21,023 bases of DNA from a virus: positions 1 to 21,023 of IMG/VR virus record IMGVR_UViG_3300000405_000074; one strand, written 5' to 3'. Shown here one piece after another: positions 16,424 to 21,023 of this stretch. The translations under genes and the position numbers were made by a program. How positions within the stretch are numbered: the first letter of the stretch is position 1; every line of letters starts with the position of its first letter. Below the pieces are notes generated by a model. The model worked only from the letters and a program-made list of their open reading frames with translations. It was not told the DNA's origin and did not search any database.

Positions 16424-17022
16424 CCAAAAGCCAAAAGCTGATTAATCGCGTTATCAGCCTGTCCTTCACTTTCAAACGTGCGGGACAGGATAAATTGCCA
16501 GCACACGCTGAACGCGGCCTTGTAGAAATCATTGAACTGGTCCTGATTCATAGAATTAAAATTTATGGACAGGGCTTTTTTCGTGACGCCGTTCGGTGTC
16601 ATGGCGTATTCAAAATGACCCGCCTCGATCTTGATCCATTCGTGCAGCGCCTCACGAGACTTGTGGGGGGCCTCAATGCGTGACCCGCGCGAATCCCTCA
16701 GTTCATCGAGAAAAGCACAGCACGCCCTGCGAACCGAGCCAGAATTGCCGCCCTTGCGATCCAGCCAGTCTGCAAACCGGTTTAGCGTGCTGACTTCGCC
16801 TGACGACACCAGCCCGCCGGTGGGCTCCCAATAGTCCATGGTCAGTTCAATGAGCCCGCCCCAGTACAGCCTGTGGTGCTGAAGCGATCGGGATTTTATC
16901 TGTGTGACCGACACGCGCACAGCCTGGCCAGTCTTAAACTTGGCCATGTGCTCCTGGTCCGTGGCTGATGCGGGCCGCAGCGCGCCGTCCTGGCCTTTCA
17001 CCAGCATGACTTCAATCGGCAT
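16420..17022 (-). CDS. DUF1367-like phage protein of the replication region
   Basis: This 200-residue protein starts at ATG 17022 with GGAG about seven bases upstream. The N-terminus MPIEVMLVKGQDGALRPAS leads to an MAKFKTGQAVRVSVTQIKS segment and then HHRLYWGGLIELTMDYWEP (about residues 49-67). This order, a short beta start, a 'K-G-x-x-V-x-V' stretch and an N/HxR-F/YWxLL...YWEP helix, is that of the DUF1367 family, which lies near replication genes in lambdoid phages and has no established function. The rest is helical, with a Cys pair in RRACCAF. It is last in the minus-strand early operon, 24 bp after the P-like gene. Its stop overlaps the stop of the short plus-strand ORF, and no terminator hairpin is visible between the two converging units. 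Confidence 0.7.
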   Translation of the reverse strand: MPIEVMLVKGQDGALRPASATDQEHMAKFKTGQAVRVSVTQIKSRSLQHHRLYWGGLIELTMDYWEPTGGLVSSGEVSTLNRFADWLDRKGGNSGSVRRACCAFLDELRDSRGSRIEAPHKSREALHEWIKIEAGHFEYAMTPNGVTKKALSINFNSMNQDQFNDFYKAAFSVCWQFILSRTFESEGQADNAINQLLAFG

Positions 17023-17046
17023 CCCTGTTCTCCAATTGTTTGGTTT

Positions 17047-17757
17047 TCATTTGATCCCTTTTAGCAAATCAGAAATCTTCTTTTTGCCTTCTTGGCGCAT
17101 TTCGTCGGTCAAAGGCCCTCGCTTTTTGTGCTCCACCGAAAAAGGAGGTGGCTGTGCAAATGGTTTTCCTTCCTGGACGTGCTTGGCCAGCTCATCGTAT
17201 GCGTCACCTAAAATCTGTTCAGCCTTCTCGTGCCGGGCCTGGTTGTAAGAAAACCAATCCACAAACCTGCTCATCTGATACATTGCCGGTTCCAACTGGA
17301 CTGCGCGCCCGCTCCTGCGACGATTGTGGTTGAGGGTAAGGATTCGTATAGCCTCATCCTTTGATGGCACTCCAGCGCCTCTCAGGCCGATCTGTGAGCC
17401 TAGAGCCAATATCTTGGCCACGTCTGGAAACTTGAAATCAGGATCACCCGCTGACATTCGCTCTTTGAGAAGAAACAGGATTTCTTCGATCTGGTCATGG
17501 CTGTACTTTCCGATCTGGCTTGCCCACTCACGGCGCATGAGCTTTAGCTGCTCGTCTGAACTGTCCCAAAGCGTCTTTGCGCGACCGGTACCGTAGATCG
17601 TTATCAGCCTGGCAAAAAACGTCACGGATCTTTCAGCGTGCTCAAGACTGAAGCCTGAAGTGGTGGATGCCTCAGAAGTTTTTGACCGCGTAGTCGAAGT
17701 CTGTGAGCTGTCGCTCAAGTTCAGATCCTTTATAATCCGATTTATTTCTTTGGCCAT
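17047..17757 (-). CDS. Lambda-P-like helicase loader
   Basis: This 236-residue protein has a flexible S/T-rich N-terminus (residues about 14-36) and then a helical core: RSVTFFARLITIYGTGRAKTL, W-x-SQIGKYSHDQIEEILFLL, DPDFKFPDVAKILAL. That is the pattern of the phage replication P family, in which a 'FF/IFxxL...YG' helix is followed by W..xL......I..G...L.......P..P.F. The C-terminal half is basic, ending in KKKISDLLKGIK. P proteins bring the host DnaB helicase to the O-bound origin. The start ATG 17757 has GGGAGT about eight bases upstream and lies 86 bp inside the end of the O-like gene, the usual tight O-P arrangement. The function is assigned from pattern plus position. Confidence 0.7.
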   Translation of the reverse strand: MAKEINRIIKDLNLSDSSQTSTTRSKTSEASTTSGFSLEHAERSVTFFARLITIYGTGRAKTLWDSSDEQLKLMRREWASQIGKYSHDQIEEILFLLKERMSAGDPDFKFPDVAKILALGSQIGLRGAGVPSKDEAIRILTLNHNRRRSGRAVQLEPAMYQMSRFVDWFSYNQARHEKAEQILGDAYDELAKHVQEGKPFAQPPPFSVEHKKRGPLTDEMRQEGKKKISDLLKGIK

Positions 17758-18490
17758 TGGTGCTTACTCCCGCTGAATTTTTTACCCACTCTGCTTTCAT
17801 TCCTGACCATCCGTTTGTGATTGCGATCTTCAGGCAGTCGTCCACTGAGAACCCTAAGTCTTTGGCCAGGTTTAGTTGCTTCCCAAACTGATCCACAACG
17901 GTTTGAGTTATTGGCGCTCTTTTGGTTTTCCTCAAAGCCTTCCAGTCCTCGTAGACTTGAGGGCTGGGTTTCTCTGGCCAGCTTGAGTAATCAATTGCCG
18001 GCTTCTTTTTTGCCGGAGCCGTAGGCGACGAGTCTTTATCTTTAATTCTTTCCTTCTTTTCATTCTTACATTCTTGTTTGTGTACCGTCTGGTGTTCGTC
18101 TGGTGTACCGCCTGCTGTATCGTTTGCTGTATCGTTTGCTGTACTGTCTGCTGTACTGTCCGACTGGTAAACCTCGTAATTACAGATACTTATGATGCTT
18201 GTTAGGTTGTTGTTCTGTTGTACTATCATCTGTTTCGTTTTTAGCGTTCCCAGGTAGCGCCGGACTTTGCCCCGACTCCACTGCCAGCGCTTCGCCATGG
18301 TCAATTCTGACCAGGATATTTGCCCTCGCTCGACCCGTATTTCTATGCCTCTAACCCACGTTGAACATGCCTTGTGGTTTGCGTTTCCGATGAGGTCTAT
18401 CCATGCCTGGCCCTTGGTAAATGGCTCCGCATTCCATAAATCGTTATCGAATATGGACCGGTGTAGCTTTATCCAGCCTTTATTGGACAT
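17672..18490 (-). CDS. Lambda-O-like replication initiator (replisome organiser)
   Basis: This 272-residue protein has an N-terminal winged-helix DNA-binding domain of the phage replisome-organiser type: GWIKLHRSIFDNDLWN, GQAWIDLIGNANHK, RGQISWSELTMAKRWQWSRG, KVRRYLGTLKTKQMI, ISICNYEVYQ (residues about 5-108). Next is a low-complexity spacer (residues about 109-160) with S/T-T-A-D/N repeats and a charged K/E run. The C-terminal domain (about 165-235) has DYSSWPEKPSPQVYEDWKAL, KRAPITQTVVDQFGKQL and ITNGWSGMKAEW, typical of O-like proteins. These proteins bind iterons and recruit the P/DnaB complex. The spacer repeats are encoded by a 12-bp tandem array that probably is the origin itself. The start ATG 18490 has GAGG just upstream and lies 9 bp after the Cro-like gene. 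Confidence 0.8.
   Translation of the reverse strand: MSNKGWIKLHRSIFDNDLWNAEPFTKGQAWIDLIGNANHKACSTWVRGIEIRVERGQISWSELTMAKRWQWSRGKVRRYLGTLKTKQMIVQQNNNLTSIISICNYEVYQSDSTADSTANDTANDTAGGTPDEHQTVHKQECKNEKKERIKDKDSSPTAPAKKKPAIDYSSWPEKPSPQVYEDWKALRKTKRAPITQTVVDQFGKQLNLAKDLGFSVDDCLKIAITNGWSGMKAEWVKNSAGVSTNGQRNKSDYKGSELERQLTDFDYAVKNF
18025..18161 (-). other. Putative replication origin (lambda ori-like)
   Basis: Read in the direction of the O-like gene, the iteron array comes first and is followed at once by an AT-rich, strand-biased stretch (about 18031-18080). That stretch is almost purely T/C on the plus strand except for scattered A, so it is purine-rich on the gene's sense strand. In lambda the same order, iterons then an AT-rich melting region inside O, makes up ori. 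This assignment rests on arrangement and gene context, not on a match to any known iteron sequence. Confidence 0.6.
18079..18161 (-). repeat. 12-bp tandem iterons inside the O-like gene
   Basis: Seven consecutive units lie at 18079-18090, 18091-18101 (11 bp), 18102-18113, 18114-18125, 18126-18137, 18138-18149 and 18150-18161. On the plus strand the shared core is G(C/G)TGTAYYGTYT. The units at 18114 and 18126 are identical, GCTGTATCGTTT, and those at 18138 and 18150 differ from each other by one base. They encode the S/T-T-A-D/N repeats of the O-like protein. A period close to one helical turn, and the position in the middle of the initiator gene, fit initiator-binding iterons. Confidence 0.75.
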
Positions 18491-18499
18491 GCCGCCTCG

Positions 18500-18721
18500 C
18501 TATTCAGTCTCTTGTTCAAACTCACCAAGCGCCACATACGCGGATAGTGAAAGCCCAAAAAGATCCGCCAGTTGTACCAGTGTGGCTTGGGATGATTGCT
18601 CCTTCCCGACTATGGAGCTTACTCGCTGTGGTGTGACCCGCAGCTGTTCCGCCAGCCAGCGATGACTTCTGCCACGTTGTGCCAAGGCTACCTTCGCAGC
18701 CCGTCCAGCATTAAATCTCAT
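18500..18721 (-). CDS. Cro-like HTH (XRE-type) transcription regulator
   Basis: The protein has 73 residues from ATG 18721. An in-frame ATG at 18733 would add four residues but has no ribosome site, whereas GGGGA lies about six bases before 18721. The sequence has a helix-turn-helix: GRAAKVALAQRGRSHRWLAE, QLRVTPQRVSSIV, then ATLVQLADLFGLSLSAYVAL. The 'SHRWLAEQLRVTPQRVSSIV' segment holds the two helices, with TPQRVSSI as the likely recognition helix. As first gene of the leftward operon, 9 bp before the O-like gene, it stands where Cro (or CII) stands in lambda. It probably binds the divergent control region just upstream, where a 20-bp-spaced direct repeat is found. No separate cI-type repressor gene is present beside it. 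Confidence 0.8.
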   Translation of the reverse strand: MRFNAGRAAKVALAQRGRSHRWLAEQLRVTPQRVSSIVGKEQSSQATLVQLADLFGLSLSAYVALGEFEQETE

Positions 18722-18743
18722 AGGAATCCCCATGTCAGTGTGT

Positions 18744-18772
18744 GAATGAAGATGTTAAACCGAGAATGAAGA
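18744..18772. repeat. Direct repeat GAATGAAGA, candidate operator half-sites
   Basis: The nonamer GAATGAAGA occurs at 18744-18752 and again at 18764-18772, exactly 20 bp apart, so both copies face the same side of the helix. The pair brackets the -10 box of the candidate leftward promoter. It is a natural candidate for the binding site of the adjacent Cro-like regulator. Confidence 0.4.
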
Positions 18773-18780
18773 AAAAACAA
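18752..18780 (-). promoter_or_regulatory. Candidate leftward early promoter
   Basis: On the minus strand TTGTTT (18775-18780) and TAACAT (18752-18757) are spaced by 17 bp, a moderate sigma-70-type match (3/6 and 4/6). Transcription would start near 18745, giving a leader of about 24 bases before ATG 18721. It would drive the Cro-like, O-like, P-like and DUF1367-like genes. Confidence 0.4.
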
Positions 18781-18788
18781 CCGGGCGC

Positions 18789-18815
18789 TTGATTATTTGA
18801 AAATCGTGGTATAGA
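18789..18815 (+). promoter_or_regulatory. Candidate rightward early promoter with extended -10
   Basis: TGGTATAGA at 18807-18815 is an extended -10 (TGn plus TATAGA, one mismatch to TATAAT). TTGATT at 18789-18794 is a possible -35 at a short 15-bp spacing, which an extended -10 can tolerate. It would drive the recombination-type operon beginning at 18843. GGAGG at 18833-18837 is the ribosome site of the first gene. Confidence 0.45.
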
Positions 18816-18842
18816 GTTTGGGGTGTCGAAACGGAGGTGGGC

Positions 18843-19019
18843 ATGACAAAACGCAAAGCAATCCTGATAGCAACAGTCGTTTTAATCGTTGGTCTGGTTG
18901 GGAAAGCCGACTACGAGGACGAGCTAAAAGCGCAAGAGCACTACTGCAACATGGTCGAAGAAGGCACCTGGCCAGCATTCAACCCCAAAACCAACTGCGA
19001 TATGGAGTATGGCAAATGA
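18843..19019 (+). CDS. Small membrane-anchored or secreted protein of unknown function
   Basis: The protein has 58 residues from ATG 18843, five bases after GGAGG; a GTG at 18837 lies within that ribosome site and is not the likely start. A basic N-terminus (MTKRK) precedes one hydrophobic span, AILIATVVLIVGLVG (residues 6-20). A short hydrophilic domain with two Cys follows: EHYCNMVEEGTWPAFNPKTNC. That layout, a single span plus HYCxMV...WP...C, is seen in small early proteins of Pseudomonas-type phages and would place the C-terminal part in the periplasm. The function is unknown. It is first in the rightward operon, and its TGA overlaps the next ATG (ATGA). Confidence 0.7.
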   Translation: MTKRKAILIATVVLIVGLVGKADYEDELKAQEHYCNMVEEGTWPAFNPKTNCDMEYGK

Positions 19020-19315
19020 AAAGCACCATTCCTGAAACCGTCAAAGTCACTTTGCACATCCACCATTCCTCCTACGATAACGAGCCATACGTGTCAACCA
19101 GTGACATGAGTGAGTACGGCTACATTCTCCTGGGTACCGACACCGTTACTATCACGATCCCTGACGTTGATATTGTTCAGGCGGAAATCGACATGCTGAA
19201 CCGCCAGACCGTGAAGGTGCGTGAGGAATTTGGCAGGCAGCTTGCGATTCTTGATCGCCGAATCAGCGAGCTGACCGCACTGGAGTACAAGCCGGAGGAA
19301 AGCGACAGTGAGTAA
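19016..19315 (+). CDS. Small early phage protein of unknown function
   Basis: The protein has 99 residues. The frame is open further upstream, but the real start is ATG 19016, which overlaps the previous stop by 4 bp and has GGAG about nine bases upstream. The N-terminal half is beta-rich with alternating residues (VKVTLHIHHSS, YGYILLGTDTVTITIPD). The second half is a helix likely to form a coiled coil (VQAEIDMLNRQTVKVREEFG, then QLAILDRRISELTALE). I recall similar small proteins beside phage recombination genes but know no function. Its end overlaps the GTG start of the next gene by 8 bp, so the three genes are translationally coupled. Confidence 0.75.
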   Translation: MKSTIPETVKVTLHIHHSSYDNEPYVSTSDMSEYGYILLGTDTVTITIPDVDIVQAEIDMLNRQTVKVREEFGRQLAILDRRISELTALEYKPEESDSE

Positions 19316-20159
19316 TTTGGACCTGTGGAAATCCGTCGAAGAAACCGCGCCAGGCTACACCAAGACTGGTGACCTGGACGGCCGTAAGGTCACCAGCATC
19401 AACGGCACTTACATGGTGAAGCGCGCAACAGAGGCGTTTGGGCCAATCGGTAAGGGCTGGGGCTATGAGATCGAGGACGAGTCATTCCAGCCGGGCGCCA
19501 CGATTAAGCACGGCGGCGAAGATATCGGTACCGCGATCATGCACACGCTCAAGGTGCGGCTGTGGTACATGCAGGGTGACCAGAAATGTGAGGTGGTTCA
19601 CTTTGGCCACACGCCCTATATCCGGGGCACGCACTACGGCGCCATGACCGACTTTGACGCTCCCAAGAAATCCCTGACGGACGCTGTGAAGAAGTGCCTG
19701 TCCATGCTTGGATTCAGCGCTGATGTGTTCCTGGGCATGTATGACGATACCAATTACGTCGAAGCCGCGAAGATCAAAGAGAACGTGCGCAACGCCGACG
19801 ATGCCGAAGAAGAAATGGTCAAGGCGCGTACAGAGTTCAGCGAGTGGCTGAAGCGGGAAACCGAAACCTATGCCATGGTACCGAACGCGGCACCTCTACG
19901 GCTGATGTATCAGGGCCATCTAAGAAAAGCCGATCGCCAGTGTGCAGTGCTGGGTGTGGACTTTGAGAAGGTGAAAGCCCGGATTACAGAAGCGTACAAA
20001 GCGCAATACGACAAGCTGGTACCGGACGTTGATCTGGTTTGTCACGAGTGTGGAACCCCGGGCACTGGCAAGCCTCACAGCAAGTGCCCGGATTGTGGAA
20101 ACGCAAAAAGAAGCCCGGCAGAACCGGGCGAAAATGCACAACAAAAGGAAGGAAAATAA
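19308..20159 (+). CDS. Candidate single-strand-annealing recombination protein with C-terminal zinc ribbon
   Basis: This 283-residue protein starts at GTG 19308 with GGAGG ten bases upstream. The N-terminal domain holds INGTYMVKRATEAFGPIGKG, WGYEIEDESF, then a central beta region and FDAPKKSLTDAVKKCLSMLG, FSADVFLG. A 'FGPxGxGWxyE' entry followed by a late 'D-A-xKKCLSxLGFSADVFLG' helix is the layout of phage annealing proteins of the Rad52/Sak/ERF kind. The exact family is uncertain. Residues about 244-263 hold CHECGTPGTGKPHSKCPDCG, a four-Cys zinc ribbon, which is an unusual addition to that fold. Its place in an early operon next to a long coiled-coil protein fits a recombination or replication-repair role. 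An unrelated phage-specific family cannot be excluded. Confidence 0.65.
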   Translation: MSNLDLWKSVEETAPGYTKTGDLDGRKVTSINGTYMVKRATEAFGPIGKGWGYEIEDESFQPGATIKHGGEDIGTAIMHTLKVRLWYMQGDQKCEVVHFGHTPYIRGTHYGAMTDFDAPKKSLTDAVKKCLSMLGFSADVFLGMYDDTNYVEAAKIKENVRNADDAEEEMVKARTEFSEWLKRETETYAMVPNAAPLRLMYQGHLRKADRQCAVLGVDFEKVKARITEAYKAQYDKLVPDVDLVCHECGTPGTGKPHSKCPDCGNAKRSPAEPGENAQQKEGK

Positions 20160-21023
20160 TGACTGATCTAAGCCAAGTGGATATTGAGCAGGGAAAAGTG
20201 AACGTTGAAGTGTTTAATCAAACAGACGCCGCCTTATCTGTGCTCACGGAGAAGTATAGCAGCATCCCTGACGTAACCACGAAGGACGGTTACGAGTATG
20301 TGAAAGCTGGCGTGAAAGAGCTGACAGGGTACCGCACCAACCTGGACGCCGAGCGTAAGCGGATCAAACAGCCCTACCTGGAGGCTGGGCGCATCATTGA
20401 CGCCGAGGCCAAGCGCATCACCGAAAAGCTGGTGGTGCTTGAAGACCCAATGAAGGTCGAGAAAAAGAAGATCGACGACCAGAAGAAGCGCCAGGAAGAA
20501 GAACGCTTGCACCGGCTGGCGGAAAAGGTGCAGATCATTTACTCAATGGTCACCATGGCGCGAAACGAGCCAAGCGCTGCAATCGCTAAAATGATCGACG
20601 AATTGGACGCAATCGACACCAAGCGGGACTACTACGATCTGACCCGTGAAGCGATCAAGGCGCAGCAGGTCGTGTTGCAGGATCTGTCCGAAATGTACGG
20701 CCAGCAACTCAAGTACGAACAGGCCCAGATAGAGCAGGAGCGGTTTCGCAAGGAGCAAGCCATCGAGCAAGAGACGCGCCGGATCAGCGACAAAGTGAAC
20801 CAGATGCGCATGATCCCGGCGAATTTGATGGGGCGCCCTTCCAGTGAGATTGAGGGCAACTTGAAGAACCTGCAAACCTACGACATCCCGCGTGACGAGT
20901 TTGGCGACCAGTACGATGAAGGCCAGGCCGCACGGCAGAAAGCCATGGAGCAGCTGGAAGGCATGCTGAAACAGCAGCTCATGGTCGAGGAGGCCCAAGC
21001 CGCAATTCAACGGCAGGCGAAGA
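20159..21023 (+). CDS. Coiled-coil early protein, DUF1351-like style (3' end outside window)
   Basis: ATG 20159 overlaps the upstream TAA (TAATG), and AAGGAAGG stands just before it. At least 288 residues are visible and the frame is still open at the window edge. The protein is highly charged and almost all helical. Early on it reads YSSIPDVTTKDGYEYVKAGV, KELTGYRTNLDAERKRIKQP, then YLEAGRIIDAEAKRITEKL, with long E/K/Q/R-rich segments after that (QKKRQEEERLHRLAEKV; EQERFRKEQAIEQETRRISD). The 'K-D-GY..VK...KEL...R..L..ERK.IK.PYLE' start is typical of accessory proteins next to phage recombinases, some named DUF1351. The function is unknown; partnership with the upstream annealing candidate is inferred from coupling. 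Confidence 0.75.
   Translation, partial: MTDLSQVDIEQGKVNVEVFNQTDAALSVLTEKYSSIPDVTTKDGYEYVKAGVKELTGYRTNLDAERKRIKQPYLEAGRIIDAEAKRITEKLVVLEDPMKVEKKKIDDQKKRQEEERLHRLAEKVQIIYSMVTMARNEPSAAIAKMIDELDAIDTKRDYYDLTREAIKAQQVVLQDLSEMYGQQLKYEQAQIEQERFRKEQAIEQETRRISDKVNQMRMIPANLMGRPSSEIEGNLKNLQTYDIPRDEFGDQYDEGQAARQKAMEQLEGMLKQQLMVEEAQAAIQRQAK

Noticed and set aside
16381-16683. A 100-codon plus-strand ORF opposite the DUF1367-like gene.
   Set aside because: It runs antisense to a gene with a recognisable family pattern and ribosome site, and its own peptide shows no protein-like motif.
18079-18161. The 12-bp array considered as a CRISPR-like repeat.
   Set aside because: The units are tandem without spacers and lie in frame inside an initiator gene, which fits iterons instead.

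Overview
This window is about 21 kb of a tailed double-stranded DNA phage or prophage. It looks like a short-tailed (podovirus-type) phage with a lambda-like replication region. Base composition is a little above 50% GC, and codon use and protein style point to a gammaproteobacterial host, possibly marine; the host is inference. No integrase, cI-type repressor, terminase or capsid gene, tRNA or CRISPR array is visible, and both ends of the window cut through genes.

Layout. (1) Positions 2-13791, plus strand, form a tightly packed virion cassette: the tail end of a GNAT-like acetyltransferase, a PAPS-type sulfotransferase, two DNA-ejection-type proteins, and a giant 3726-residue 'polyvalent' protein. 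The giant protein joins a glycine/alanine-rich ejection-protein-like N-terminus, an adenine-N6 DNA methyltransferase, an SNF2-type helicase, an HExxH zincin-like segment and a hydrophobic C-terminal region. (2) Positions 13855-16284 encode a beta-helix tailspike with a conserved virion anchor and a strikingly AT-rich receptor-binding part. (3) A 27-codon ORF at 16340-16423 looks like the clipped start of another gene and meets the next block head-on. (4) Positions 16420-18733, minus strand, form an early operon: a Cro-like HTH regulator, a lambda-O-like replication initiator, a lambda-P-like helicase loader and a DUF1367-like protein. (5) A divergent control region lies at 18734-18842. (6) Positions 18843-21023, plus strand, form a recombination-type operon: a small membrane protein, a small coupled protein, a candidate single-strand annealing protein with a zinc ribbon, and a coiled-coil protein that runs off the window.

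How it fits together. The ejection proteins and the giant protein are probably packaged and delivered with the DNA; the methylase/helicase part suggests protection of incoming DNA, as known for P1 DarB. The O/P pair would start replication at an iteron origin that sits inside the O-like gene, in the same order as lambda ori. The divergent operon would supply recombination.

Most notable observation: a 111-codon ORF (5024-5359) is nested out of frame inside the giant gene. It has its own Shine-Dalgarno sequence, and my hand count gives 80% G/C at third codon positions in its frame against 35% in the giant gene's frame over the same bases. It is a strong candidate for a real overlapping gene. 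The low-complexity linker of the giant protein at that point looks like its out-of-frame reading.
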